A program made the translations under genes and the position numbers. 64,000 nt of DNA from an uncultured Methanomassiliicoccus sp. Lineage in GTDB: Archaea; Thermoplasmatota; Thermoplasmata; Methanomassiliicoccales; Methanomassiliicoccaceae. The stretch lies in NCBI GenBank assembly GCA_944319735.1, contig CALUEU010000004.1, positions 62,001 through 126,000 of the forward strand. Direction: 5' to 3'. Below the pieces are notes generated by a model, which was not told the origin of the DNA, did not search any database, and saw nothing but the letters and a program-made list of their open reading frames with translations. Below are positions 1-9,265 of the stretch, piece after piece. The number at the start of each line of letters is the position of its first letter. The stretch's first letter is position 1.

Positions 1-2
1 TC

Positions 3-425
3 AGATTTGCAGAAACGCATACACTTAAATACAAAAAACAGTTTGAATCATTAATGAAGGCTACTAGCGGTCATCTTATTTTTGGAGACGGTGTAGATTA
101 CAAAGACCTAGAGCGCGTGTTCCCAGAACTATTTACTACATTTTTAGAGGAGACAAATCAGGTCCCAGATGACAATGACATTCTTCAGATGTTTCTTTAT
201 GCAAATATGCAAGAAATAGCTAGAAATGAAAAGCCTGAAGGATACAATCGAAAAGGACGTATGAGGTTGATCTTCCCCATCGGCAAAAAAGAATTTTACA
301 TAAAATCTTATACATCCAATGTTGAAACTGTGCGTTTAACGGAAAAGCTTAGCAAATTACTGCTCCGTGAAGGCATCCAACACACAGTTGAATGGGATCA
401 ACTTATCATAAAATCTAAAAAATGA
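3..425 (+). CDS. Unknown protein, 3' part (5' end outside window)
   Basis: The reading frame is already open at the left edge and stays open through the first ATG (base 54), so the true start is probably upstream and only the last ~140 residues are seen. The visible part is soluble and mixed-charge, with several aromatic residues and no membrane segment. I do not recognise the family. It ends in TGA directly before a strong hairpin (424-455), which supports it as a real gene end. Confidence 0.6.
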   Translation, partial: RFAETHTLKYKKQFESLMKATSGHLIFGDGVDYKDLERVFPELFTTFLEETNQVPDDNDILQMFLYANMQEIARNEKPEGYNRKGRMRLIFPIGKKEFYIKSYTSNVETVRLTEKLSKLLLREGIQHTVEWDQLIIKSKK

Positions 426-455
426 AATTCTGAGCGTTTTCACGCTCAGTTTCAA
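424..455 (+). terminator. Hairpin terminator after the first gene
   Basis: An 8-bp perfect stem (CTGAGCGT/ACGCTCAG, 430-437 and 442-449) closes on a TTTC loop, flanked by GAAA/TTTC. It is followed by a T-rich stretch. It sits right after the stop codon and faces the end of the leftward small membrane protein gene, so it may serve both. Confidence 0.7.
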
Positions 456-472
456 ATTGTTTTTAAGGGTTT

Positions 473-697
473 TTAATCGCGGAGTCCGTATGATCCACCA
501 AGCATTGAGCCTAGTGTAATCAGTGCAGCTGCAACTATGATGTATCCATCAAATTCATTACCGCTGCCAGTACCCATCAATAGATTAGCAGAGAAGTCAA
601 CAATGAACAAAGTGATGATGAAATAAATCACGCTCAAAATGATCATTATGACTGTTCCGACAATCATTCCAATCAATGCTTTTGCAGTTCCTTGCAT
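473..697 (-). CDS. Small two-helix membrane protein
   Basis: This 74-residue protein has two hydrophobic segments (about residues 8-34 and 51-70). They are separated by a short Gly/Ser/Asn turn that ends in a charged EFDGY stretch. A strong ribosome binding site (AAGGAGG, 5-6 bases before ATG) supports both the gene and its start. It has no recognisable family and no partner gene. A role in the membrane is all that can be inferred. Confidence 0.65.
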   Translation of the reverse strand: MQGTAKALIGMIVGTVIMIILSVIYFIITLFIVDFSANLLMGTGSGNEFDGYIIVAAALITLGSMLGGSYGLRD

Positions 698-1116
698 AGT
701 TTTCCTCCTTGAGGATGTATCACTAATTAACTTTCAGAATATATAAGGTTGCCTTAATCTAGAAAAAAACTGACAGTAACTTATAAATACCATCTGTTCA
801 AAAATTACTATATTCACTAATTTTTTGCGTTTTTCATTATTTATGGGGATACTAATTCATTTTTCATGAGTTTTTATTGCTGATATCTTTCAAATAATAA
901 TATGTGTTAATTAATAATCGAATCTTCTAAGCTAAATGGCATTATAATCAACATGTTTCCAATAATCATGTATTAATAAAATGTCACTGACAATGTAGTA
1001 ATATATTTTTATTTAGCTATTTACCACTAATTAATCATCAGTATTCATAAAACATGTAATTGGATAGATGATGACATCAGCAAATGTAACAATTTCTGCT
1101 GACATCATTTATCCAT
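698..1116. other. AT-rich intergenic region
   Basis: No open frame here has a credible start or codon usage. The left end should hold the promoter of the leftward small membrane gene, and the right end holds the argH terminator hairpin. Between them I see only AT-rich sequence. Confidence 0.6.
1068..1111 (-). terminator. Imperfect hairpin after argH
   Basis: An inverted repeat of about 12 bp (GATGACATCAGCA against TGCTGACATCAT, two mismatches) lies just beyond the argH stop codon, with A/T-rich flanks. The position fits a transcription terminator. Confidence 0.45.
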
Positions 1117-2568
1117 TTATTTCTTTAAAGCATTGAATGCCTGTTCTATTATATTCCGCTCTCCTATTACAAATGCATTTTGGCGATCTACAGCTGAATA
1201 ACCATTATCCAGTTGTATTGGGATGACTTCTGGAGAAGTACCTCCAAACGACCTTCTTCTGCTTACACATTTTTCCAGAGGTAGGATCTCGAAAACGTCT
1301 TTTTCAATCAGATCGCTGAAAGACTGCAGTTCTTCAATACTTAGATCTTCCAGTTTCTTGTTTTTATCTATGCAGTATCTGACAGCTCCACCGACGACTT
1401 CATGCGCTTTTCTGAACGGCATCCCCTTTACTACAAGGTAGTCGGCCAGATCAGTCGCATTCATAAATCCTTCCGATGCTGCTGACAGCATTCTTTCTTT
1501 ATTGAATATGAGGGTAGCAATCATCGCACTGCACATTTTGATGCATGAAGTCAGTCTGGTATATGACGAGAATAAAGCATCCTTATCTTCCTGTAAATCT
1601 CTATTGTATGTGAGCGGAAGCCCTTTCATGGTGGTCAGAATGTTGACTAAATCTCCGATTGCTGCTCCTGTTCTGCCTCTTGTGAGTTCTGCAACATCCG
1701 AATTCTTTTTTTGAGGCATAATGCTGCTCCCCGTTGCATACGCATCATCCATTTCGATGAATGCAAATTCTTGTGAGGACCAGTATACAAGTTCTTCACA
1801 GATTGACGATAGATGTACTGCACACAGGGAAGCATTGAATAGGAATTCAGCAACAAAGTCTCTGTCAGACACGCCATCCATTGAATTGTAGCATGGATTC
1901 TGAAATCCCAGCAGCGAGCTCGTATAGTTTCTGTCGATATTGTATGTAGTTCCTGCCAGAGCAGCTGATCCTAACGGACACACATTGATTCTGCTGTATG
2001 ACTCAATAAATCTCTCAACATCTCTTCTTACTCTTGAGAAATGCGCCATTAAATGATGGCCTATTGTTACAGGCTGGGCGTGCTGTACATGTGTGAATCC
2101 CGGTACAATTGTATCGATATTGTCTTTTGAAACTTCAAGAAGGGTCTTTTCAAATCCAATAAGTTCTTCGATCACATCAAGAATGGCGTCACGCATGAAC
2201 ATTCTTACATCAGTGACTACCTGATCGTTCCTGCTGCGGGCTGTATGCAGTCTAGCTCCAGCATCTTTTATGCGATCGGTCAGAATGAATTCAATATTGG
2301 AATGAATATCTTCTAGACTCTCTTGGACCGGAAGTGTTCCATCCTCAATCTGGGCCAGAATTTCCTTCAGCCCCTTTTGGATCTCTTTTCCGTCTTCCTG
2401 GGAAATTATTCCTTGTGTGCTCAACATCTTTACATGCGCAATAGAGCCGAGAACATCGTACCTTGCAAGTTTCACATCAGTATGTAGAGAAGATGTGAAT
2501 GCCAGTGTTGCATCAGTTGCACCTTCTTTGAACCTTCCAGACCATAGAACTTTTTTGCTGTTCATCAC
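1117..2568 (-). CDS. argH: Argininosuccinate lyase
   Basis: This enzyme cleaves argininosuccinate to arginine and fumarate, the last step of arginine synthesis, in the cytosol. At 483 residues it is of usual length for the fumarase/aspartase superfamily. The hallmark loop GSSIMPQKKNS lies at residues 280-290, the catalytic THVQHAQP segment at 159-166 and the ARSRNDQ motif at 110-116. Two adjacent Met codons open the frame, and either could be the start. It lies 54 bp downstream of argG on the same strand, so the two are very likely one operon. Confidence 0.96.
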   Translation of the reverse strand: MMNSKKVLWSGRFKEGATDATLAFTSSLHTDVKLARYDVLGSIAHVKMLSTQGIISQEDGKEIQKGLKEILAQIEDGTLPVQESLEDIHSNIEFILTDRIKDAGARLHTARSRNDQVVTDVRMFMRDAILDVIEELIGFEKTLLEVSKDNIDTIVPGFTHVQHAQPVTIGHHLMAHFSRVRRDVERFIESYSRINVCPLGSAALAGTTYNIDRNYTSSLLGFQNPCYNSMDGVSDRDFVAEFLFNASLCAVHLSSICEELVYWSSQEFAFIEMDDAYATGSSIMPQKKNSDVAELTRGRTGAAIGDLVNILTTMKGLPLTYNRDLQEDKDALFSSYTRLTSCIKMCSAMIATLIFNKERMLSAASEGFMNATDLADYLVVKGMPFRKAHEVVGGAVRYCIDKNKKLEDLSIEELQSFSDLIEKDVFEILPLEKCVSRRRSFGGTSPEVIPIQLDNGYSAVDRQNAFVIGERNIIEQAFNALKK

Positions 2569-2622
2569 AACACCACCCTTTGAAAAGGTTTAGAAAAGGT
2601 TTGTTGGGAAGTGATGTTAAAC

Positions 2623-3912
2623 TCACTTCTTCTTGCTTGCAGATTTTTTCTTTGTGTTTGAAGACTGTGCAGCTGGCTTCTTTGGTTTTTTGATTGAAGC
2701 CACAGTTTTCAGCGGGAGTCCCCAAACATAGATAAATCCTTCAGCAGATTTGTGGTTAAACTTGTCTCCCTGAGCATATGTAGCTAATCCTTCATCATAT
2801 AGTGAATAAGGAGATGAGCGTCCTACAACCTCTGCGCTTCCACGGTAGAGTTTAACACGGACTTTTCCAGTAACATTTTCCTGGCTTTTATCTACAAAGG
2901 CATCGATTGCTCCTTTGAGTGGAGAGAACCACATTCCGTCGTAACACAGCTCTGAGTAGCGCTGTTCGACACCCCTCTTGAATGAAAGCAGATCCCTTGT
3001 AAGAACCATGTTCTCTAAGGCGCGGTGAGCTTTTATCAGAACTATTGCGGCAGGACACTCGTAAGTTTCACGGGATTTGATACCGATCATGCGGTCTTCA
3101 ATATGGTCGATGCGGCCCACTCCGTTTTGTCCAGCAACTTCATTTAATATTTTTATTAACTCCACCGGAGCAGTCTTCTTGCCGTCAATAGAAACTGGAA
3201 CTCCCTTTTCAAAGCCTATTTCTATGTATGTCGGCTTAGCCGGAGCTTTCTGAGGAGAGACGGTCCATTCATGGGAATCTTCTGGAGGCTCTACAGAGGC
3301 ATCTTCTAATATTCCGCATTCACAGCTCCTGCCCCATAAGTTTTCATCAGTGGAATAAGGACATGCTTTCTTCACGGGTATAGGCACATTATGATCCTTA
3401 GCGTAATCAATCTCTTCTTCACGGGTCATTACCCACTCCCTCATGGGAGCGATGATTCCGAGTTCAGGAGCCAGCGCTGCAATGGACACGTCAAACCTTA
3501 CCTGATCGTTTCCTTTTGCAGTGCATCCGTGTGCTATGAATTTTGCACCTTCTTTTTTAGCAATGTCTACCAAAAGTTTAGCGATTAGAGGCCTGGCTAT
3601 GGCAGTTGATAACGGATAAACATCCTGATACATGGCGTTTGCCTTGAGTGATGGCCAAACATAATCAGTTACAAATTCCTGCTTGGCGTCAATGGCATAA
3701 GCTCCGACAGCACCGATTGATTTTGCCCTTTCAATATTGGCTTTCATATCTCCAGGCTGTCCAACATCAATACAAACAGCAATTGTATCTAGATTGTATT
3801 TTTCTTCCAGCCACTTAATTGCAACCGAGGTGTCTAAACCTCCGGAATATGCTAAAACGATTTTATCTTTGGACTTTTTTGCACTCTTATTCTTGGTAGA
3901 ACTGGCCTGCAT
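2623..3912 (-). CDS. argG: Argininosuccinate synthase
   Basis: ArgG ligates citrulline and aspartate at the expense of ATP to form argininosuccinate. The N-type ATP pyrophosphatase P-loop AYSGGLDTS is at residues 21-29, followed by the usual IDVGQ and HGCTAKGNDQVRF segments. The protein is 429 residues, a little longer than the usual ~400. The excess is a basic N-terminal extension (NKSAKKSKDK) and a Lys/Ser/Ala-rich C-terminal tail of about 25 residues. It is first in the argG-argH operon and divergent from argCJBD. No clear ribosome binding site precedes the ATG; instead a palindrome sits there. Confidence 0.96.
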   Translation of the reverse strand: MQASSTKNKSAKKSKDKIVLAYSGGLDTSVAIKWLEEKYNLDTIAVCIDVGQPGDMKANIERAKSIGAVGAYAIDAKQEFVTDYVWPSLKANAMYQDVYPLSTAIARPLIAKLLVDIAKKEGAKFIAHGCTAKGNDQVRFDVSIAALAPELGIIAPMREWVMTREEEIDYAKDHNVPIPVKKACPYSTDENLWGRSCECGILEDASVEPPEDSHEWTVSPQKAPAKPTYIEIGFEKGVPVSIDGKKTAPVELIKILNEVAGQNGVGRIDHIEDRMIGIKSRETYECPAAIVLIKAHRALENMVLTRDLLSFKRGVEQRYSELCYDGMWFSPLKGAIDAFVDKSQENVTGKVRVKLYRGSAEVVGRSSPYSLYDEGLATYAQGDKFNHKSAEGFIYVWGLPLKTVASIKKPKKPAAQSSNTKKKSASKKK

Positions 3913-4120
3913 AAGGGTGTGATATTCACACTGATTATTATAGATTATCGATTAACTATTGAACGGTTTGAAATTCAATATTTTATCCACATTGAAAGAA
4001 TCTAGTCAGATTGTGTCTCTATGACTACAGATTAGACCTCTTTGTCTCATTTGGGTCATCATGCTTAAGCCACGGACTTATGTATCTGCCGTCTTCACAT
4101 AATCAAGAGGCTATTGAAAA
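3913..4120. promoter_or_regulatory. Divergent argG / argC control region
   Basis: These 208 bp separate the leftward argGH operon from the rightward argCJBD operon and must hold both promoters. A perfect palindrome GTGTGA-TAT-TCACAC (3917-3931) lies 4-19 bp upstream of the argG ATG, where a bound repressor would block initiation. The regulator is unknown; arginine-responsive control is inferred only from location. Confidence 0.5.
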
Positions 4121-5140
4121 ATGATAAAAGCTGCAGTCGTTGGAGGATCAGGATACACAGGCAGCGAGTTAGCTCGTATTCTCTGCCGTCATCCCGACAT
4201 ATCACTTGAAGCAATAACTTCTCGACAGAATTGCGGAATGAATGTATGCAGCGTGCTGCCTTCTCTGAATGGATTTGTAGATTTATGCTTTGATTCTAAT
4301 CTTAAAGAAAATGGAGACTACGATGTAGTGTTCTGTGCAACACCTCACGGAGCATCTATGGAGATCGTGCCGTCTTTGATAGAACGCGGCATAAAGGTAG
4401 TAGATCTGAGCGGAGACTATCGTCTCGGAGATCCGCAGCTGTATGAAAAATGGTACGGACGTGCGCATGTAGACCTCCGCGGACTTCATGATGCCATATA
4501 CGGTCTTCCAGAGCTGTTCCGCGAAGAGATTAAGAAAGCTTCATTAATTGCAAATCCAGGGTGCTACCCGACATGTTCTTCATTGTCTCTTGCACCTCTG
4601 CTGTCTGCTGGTCTGGTAGAAGATTACATAATCATAGATGCAAAAAGTGGAACATCCGGGGCAGGTCAGGAACTGTCTAAGTTAACTCATCATCCGGCCT
4701 GTGGATCTTCGATAACTCCTTACAAAGTTGGAAACCACCGGCATATTCCAGAGATAAAAATGATTCTGAGCCGTGTTTATGGGAGTGAGGTCAAGACTGT
4801 GTTTACCCCTCATCTTTTACCAATTGTACGGGGAATGTTTACCACCTCTTACGCTCAGCTCAAAGATAATGTTACAGAAGAAGACATTAAATCTGCATAT
4901 GACAAGATGTATGGAGACAGCAAGTTTGTGCGTGTGACTAATCTACCATCTATTCCGTCTACAGTCGGATCAAATGTCTGTGAAACAGGTTTTGTAATTG
5001 CTCCTGAAAATACTGTTGTTGCTATGGGAGCGCTTGATAATTTAGTCAAAGGGGCCGCCGGACAGGCGATTCAGAATGCGAATCTCATGTTTGGCTTAAA
5101 AGAGTCAACTGGCCTTGACTTCCCAGGATTGGGGGTATAA
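4121..5140 (+). CDS. argC: N-acetyl-gamma-glutamyl-phosphate reductase
   Basis: ArgC reduces N-acetylglutamyl 5-phosphate to the semialdehyde with NADPH. The nucleotide-binding GGSGYTGSELARI motif is at residues 8-20, and the active-site Cys148 lies in NPGCYPT. The substrate-binding histidine region HHPACG and the GNHRHIPEI segment are intact. At 339 residues it is of normal length. It opens the argC-argJ-argB-argD operon; argJ begins 2 bp after its stop. Confidence 0.96.
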   Translation: MIKAAVVGGSGYTGSELARILCRHPDISLEAITSRQNCGMNVCSVLPSLNGFVDLCFDSNLKENGDYDVVFCATPHGASMEIVPSLIERGIKVVDLSGDYRLGDPQLYEKWYGRAHVDLRGLHDAIYGLPELFREEIKKASLIANPGCYPTCSSLSLAPLLSAGLVEDYIIIDAKSGTSGAGQELSKLTHHPACGSSITPYKVGNHRHIPEIKMILSRVYGSEVKTVFTPHLLPIVRGMFTTSYAQLKDNVTEEDIKSAYDKMYGDSKFVRVTNLPSIPSTVGSNVCETGFVIAPENTVVAMGALDNLVKGAAGQAIQNANLMFGLKESTGLDFPGLGV

Positions 5141-5142
5141 AA

Positions 5143-6369
5143 ATGGAAATAATTGACGGGGGAGTATCAACTCCTAAAGGCTTTAGCACATATGGTATTC
5201 ATTGTGGCATCAAGAAAAAACGCTTAGACCTTGCAATGATCTGTTCTGATCGTCCTGCATGGGCAGTAGGGGCATACACGCAGAACAAAATGCGCGCTCC
5301 TCCAGTTGAACTGATGGTCAAGCGTTCATCACCGAAGCTTCAAGCCATTGTTATGAACAGCGGAAATGCCAATGCAATCACTGGAGAGCAGGGTATGCAG
5401 GATGCTCAGACAATGATAGACACAACCGCAGAGTGCTTGGGCATAGACAACTCTCTTGTCGGCGTAGCATCTACGGGAGTCATATCTCACTATATGCCGA
5501 TGGACAAAATTGTGCCTGGAATCAAAGAGATTTCCGGGAAGTTAGGAACAGGCCGTGAACAAGACCACAAGGCTGCTGAAGCGATCCTTACTACTGATAA
5601 AACAATCAAAGAGGCGGCATGCCAAATCACCCTTAAAGACGGTACCGTCGTCACGATTGCAGGCATGGCCAAAGGTTCTGGTATGATCTCTCCTTCCATG
5701 AAGGCTCTCCATGCTACCACTCTGAGCTTCATAACTACTGATGCAGTGCTTACTAAAGTTCCTACTTACAAATGGCAGGAATGTATCAACAAGAGCTTTA
5801 ACATGATCAATGTGGATGGAGACCAGAGCACCAATGACACTTCGATAATGCTTGCCAACGGCGCTGCAGGCGGAAAGCCTGTTGACGATAACCATGAGTT
5901 CTGGGATGGAGTTCTCTATGTCCTCAAATCACTAGCTAAACAGGTGGTAATGGATGGAGAGGGAGCTACAAAGCTTATTGAGCTGAAGGTAAGCGGCGCC
6001 AAAACTGACAAAGAAGCTCGTACTACAGGACGCTGGATCATTTCATCTGCATTGGTGAAAACTGCAGTTTTCGGTGCTGATCCCAATTTCGGACGGATTT
6101 TGGCAGCTCTGGGAAATTCAGGCAGCGAGTTTGATCTCACTAAGATAAAGCTCTGTATTGGTGACGGCAATGAAATCGCCGTTCTCTTTGAAAACGGCAT
6201 GCCGCAGCTGGTCCCCGGAGGAGAGTCCGAGGCCAAGGCCCGCGAGATTCTCAAACATTCCCGTATTGACGTTTATCTTGACCTTGGAGTTGGGAATGGA
6301 AGTGCTGAAGCCTGGGGCTGTGATCTTACGTATGAATATGTAAAAATCAATGCAGAGTACACTACATAA
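5143..6369 (+). CDS. argJ: Ornithine acetyltransferase (ArgJ)
   Basis: ArgJ moves the acetyl group from N-acetylornithine to glutamate, so the acetyl group is recycled; some members also use acetyl-CoA. The self-cleavage site is visible at Ala191-Thr192 in KALHATTLSF, where Thr192 becomes the nucleophile of the beta chain. The oxyanion motif STGVIS starts at residue 110. No argE or stand-alone argA is in the cluster, which fits the cyclic pathway. It follows argC by 2 bp and is followed by argB. Confidence 0.96.
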   Translation: MEIIDGGVSTPKGFSTYGIHCGIKKKRLDLAMICSDRPAWAVGAYTQNKMRAPPVELMVKRSSPKLQAIVMNSGNANAITGEQGMQDAQTMIDTTAECLGIDNSLVGVASTGVISHYMPMDKIVPGIKEISGKLGTGREQDHKAAEAILTTDKTIKEAACQITLKDGTVVTIAGMAKGSGMISPSMKALHATTLSFITTDAVLTKVPTYKWQECINKSFNMINVDGDQSTNDTSIMLANGAAGGKPVDDNHEFWDGVLYVLKSLAKQVVMDGEGATKLIELKVSGAKTDKEARTTGRWIISSALVKTAVFGADPNFGRILAALGNSGSEFDLTKIKLCIGDGNEIAVLFENGMPQLVPGGESEAKAREILKHSRIDVYLDLGVGNGSAEAWGCDLTYEYVKINAEYTT

Positions 6370-6379
6370 GGTGCATGCA

Positions 6380-7174
6380 ATGAGCCGTCGCATACTTCTT
6401 AAATTCGGAGGCAACGCCCTGTCTGACAAAGAGGATATGAACCGCTTTGCTCAAGACGTTCATACGATATCTGAATCAAGCTTCACCCCTGTCATAGTGC
6501 ACGGGGGAGGCCCAGAAATCAGCGCTGAAATGGAAAAGCGCGGAATGAAGGCATTGAAGGTAGCTGGTCTGAGGGTGACTGACCTCAAAGCTCTCCAGGT
6601 TGCTGAAGAAGTATTAAAATTATTAAATTCAGACATTGTACAGGTATTTCAGAAAGCTGGCTGCAGCATACAGGGGATGTCTGCAGAAGGTATAATCATA
6701 GCCACTAAGAAGCCTCCAGTATTGTCTGATGGCAGTGAAGTTGATCTGGGATATGTAGGAGATGTCGCTTCTGTAAACTCACAGAAACTCGAATCAGTTC
6801 TGTTATCTAGTAAGATTCCTGTAATCTACCCGATCTGTACCGATTCAAGTGGAGTAAAGCTGAACGTTAACGCCGACACTGTAGCATCAGGCGTGGCGAA
6901 GGCTGCTGGAGCTTCAGAGATGGTTCTTGTTACAGATGTCCCAGGAATTCTTAATGACGGAAAAAGAATTCCTTCTTTGACCTTGGCAGAGGTTGATAAG
7001 CTGATTGATTCCAAGGTTATTACAGGCGGAATGCTCCCGAAAGTGGAAGCATGCCGCACGGCGTTGCTTAACGGCGTCGACACAGTGTATATGTTGAATG
7101 GAAAAGAGCCACATTCATTAGCCAGGCGTCTCCTAGACGGTGAAGACTGCGGTACATCAATAACGGTCGAATAA
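6380..7174 (+). CDS. argB: Acetylglutamate kinase
   Basis: ArgB phosphorylates N-acetylglutamate with ATP. It has the amino acid kinase fold: KFGGNALSD near the N-terminus, the HGGGPEIS motif and the NVNADTVASG segment. A longer frame opens at 6350 inside argJ, but the ATG at 6380 is preferred. It follows an AAGGTG ribosome binding site, gives MSRRILLKFGGNA like other family members, and yields 264 residues, the usual size. argD begins 2 bp after its stop. Confidence 0.94.
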   Translation: MSRRILLKFGGNALSDKEDMNRFAQDVHTISESSFTPVIVHGGGPEISAEMEKRGMKALKVAGLRVTDLKALQVAEEVLKLLNSDIVQVFQKAGCSIQGMSAEGIIIATKKPPVLSDGSEVDLGYVGDVASVNSQKLESVLLSSKIPVIYPICTDSSGVKLNVNADTVASGVAKAAGASEMVLVTDVPGILNDGKRIPSLTLAEVDKLIDSKVITGGMLPKVEACRTALLNGVDTVYMLNGKEPHSLARRLLDGEDCGTSITVE

Positions 7175-7176
7175 TC

Positions 7177-8331
7177 ATGAATACAGACGAAGTAAAATCA
7201 TTAGACTCCGAATATCTTTTTCAGAATTACGGTCGCCAGAACCTCTGTTTTGAAAGGGGAGAAGAAGAATTTCTTTATGATCTAGATGGTAAGAAATACA
7301 TAGATCTGGTAGCTGGAATAGCTGTAAATGTGCTTGGCTATGCTCATCCAGATATTGTAAATGCCATATGTGAACAGTCCCGCAAGCTGATGCACGTCTC
7401 TAACCTCTATCTTGTGAAAGAACAGGCTCAGGCTGCAGAAGCATTAGCTTCAATCTGTCCCGATCCCATCTGCAAGACTCTTTTCGTCAATAGCGGGGCA
7501 GAGGCAAACGAGGCTGCATTGAAACTTGCTGTAAAACATACAAACCGCTCCCGCATCGTAACAGCAAAAAATTCATTCCATGGCAGGACAGCAGCATCAC
7601 TTTCTGCTACCGGACAGCCAAAATACCAGAATGGCTTCACACCTCTTCTTTCACATGCTTTCGAATATATTGAATATGGGAATATAGAAGAGCTTAAGAA
7701 CGCTGTAAACTCAGAGACTGCAGCTGTACTCATGGAGCCTGTACAGGGTGAAGGCGGGGTAATTCCAGCAGGAAAGGAATTTTTCAAATCTGCACGTGAA
7801 ATCTGTGATGATTACGGTGCATTGTTCATTGTTGACGAGGTGCAGACTGGAATGGGCCGCACCGGAAAGTGGTTTGGCTTCGAGAACTATGGCATAGTGC
7901 CTGACATATTTACACTGGCCAAAGCTCTTGGCGGAGGTTTCCCGATCGGAGCATGCGTTACTTCACCAGAAATCGCTGAGACTCTCAAGCCCGGAATGCA
8001 TGGTACTACTTTTGGAGGAAACCCAATGGGCTGTACACTTGTCAAGGCAGTCATTGACGTCATGAAACGCGACAAACTTGTAGAGCGTTCCTCAGAGGCA
8101 GGATCAAAATGGATGTCTGATCTGAAGAAGGCTTCCTCATCAGAAGTGCGTGGATATGGAATGATGATTGGCATGGTTATAGAAGACGGCCGCGGCCTAC
8201 AGGCTGCAGCATTGGAAAATAACATTCTAGTCAATGTATGCGGTGGCGGAATCGTGCGTTTAATTCCCCCATTGATAACATCAGACGAATCTCTTTCAGC
8301 ATTTACAAAAGTGGTTGAAGATTTCTTCTAA
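7177..8331 (+). CDS. argD: Acetylornithine aminotransferase
   Basis: ArgD is a class III PLP aminotransferase that converts N-acetylglutamate semialdehyde to N-acetylornithine. Lys249 in LAKALGGGFPIGA binds PLP. VDEVQTGMGRTG (219-230) carries the cofactor-contacting Asp, and NSGAEANEAALK lies near residue 105. The length of 384 is typical. It closes the argCJBD operon. argF and carAB, needed for ornithine to citrulline, are not in the window. Confidence 0.95.
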   Translation: MNTDEVKSLDSEYLFQNYGRQNLCFERGEEEFLYDLDGKKYIDLVAGIAVNVLGYAHPDIVNAICEQSRKLMHVSNLYLVKEQAQAAEALASICPDPICKTLFVNSGAEANEAALKLAVKHTNRSRIVTAKNSFHGRTAASLSATGQPKYQNGFTPLLSHAFEYIEYGNIEELKNAVNSETAAVLMEPVQGEGGVIPAGKEFFKSAREICDDYGALFIVDEVQTGMGRTGKWFGFENYGIVPDIFTLAKALGGGFPIGACVTSPEIAETLKPGMHGTTFGGNPMGCTLVKAVIDVMKRDKLVERSSEAGSKWMSDLKKASSSEVRGYGMMIGMVIEDGRGLQAAALENNILVNVCGGGIVRLIPPLITSDESLSAFTKVVEDFF

Positions 8332-8372
8332 CCATTCCAAACTTCTTTTTAACTATTCAGCGATTAGGCTTT

Positions 8373-9038
8373 GTGGCCATCCTCTTGTCTAAGATAAGGA
8401 ATCTATTACAATATATCCCAGTTGGAGAGAGGCTTAGCGAACTGTTTTATGCTAACTGGATGGTTGTTGTATCAATAGGTCTTCTTGGAGCGATGGAAGC
8501 TTCCATAACTTCAATCGTTGCAGTAACAATCACGGCTTTTTTAGTAAATCTGATCTGGGGTTTCATTGACGGAATCACAGTGATGTATGGAATGATTATC
8601 GGCAGAGTTCAAAGAATGTCTGTCGTAAGACGTCTGCAGGCAGGGGATATATCTGCAAGAAAAGAAGCAAGAGATTCCCTCAATGACACCATACTTTTAG
8701 CTTTAAATGAAAAAGAAATTGATAAAGTCATAGACTTGATAGCAGAAAAAGGACATGTTCTAGATTATGATGCCCGCCCATTAAAGTCAGACATAGGTTA
8801 TATGCTGGGGATAGTATTTCTAGACATTATAATGGTGCTGCCCCTTATAGTTCCATTATATCTGATTTCTGACTATCACACTGCAGTTTACACATCACAT
8901 ATGATCTCTGTAGCAATATTTGCGATTCTGGGAGCTGCATATGCAAAGAAATTAAACAATAACATGTGGGTAACGGCAATACTGTTTGCAGTGATGGGTA
9001 CAATCCTAGCTACAGTAGTTTATGAAGCCGGGTGGTAA
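8373..9038 (+). CDS. Multi-pass membrane protein, VIT/CCC1-like
   Basis: This 221-residue protein has about five membrane segments: two near residues 30-70 and three in the last 85 residues. A charged, helical cytoplasmic part lies between them (about 80-135). The order resembles the VIT1/CCC1 metal-transporter type, including a GFIDGITVMYG stretch, but the match is weak and the substrate is unknown. The start at GTG 8373 is uncertain, since no ribosome binding site is visible. Two hairpins lie at its 3' end. Confidence 0.6.
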   Translation: MAILLSKIRNLLQYIPVGERLSELFYANWMVVVSIGLLGAMEASITSIVAVTITAFLVNLIWGFIDGITVMYGMIIGRVQRMSVVRRLQAGDISARKEARDSLNDTILLALNEKEIDKVIDLIAEKGHVLDYDARPLKSDIGYMLGIVFLDIIMVLPLIVPLYLISDYHTAVYTSHMISVAIFAILGAAYAKKLNNNMWVTAILFAVMGTILATVVYEAGW

Positions 9039-9074
9039 TCCCGGCAGTGTTTATGCCCGATGTGAAAAACACTG
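9027..9074 (+). terminator. Two consecutive terminator hairpins
   Basis: GCCGGG/CCCGGC (9027-9032, 9040-9045) overlaps the stop codon. It is followed at once by a second perfect stem CAGTGTTT/AAACACTG (9045-9052, 9067-9074). Two tandem stems at a gene end fit a terminator. Confidence 0.55.
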
Positions 9075-9265
9075 TCTGTTTTATAAACTCACAGACCAGC
9101 TGCACGCATGAAGATATGTGAATTATTGAAGAACACATGTAAAAATAAGGCAGATGCCTGTGCAGCATCTGAAAATGGTTTACAAATTCCCACACGGCTT
9201 TAGAATTTTACTAGGTATAGATGATTGAATTGATCCAAAGCTCTAAAAATAATTAATAGCGACAG

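Noticed and set aside
5542-5895. Leftward open frame inside argJ
   Set aside because: It is the mirror of a strong gene. It has no ribosome site and its composition follows argJ codon bias.
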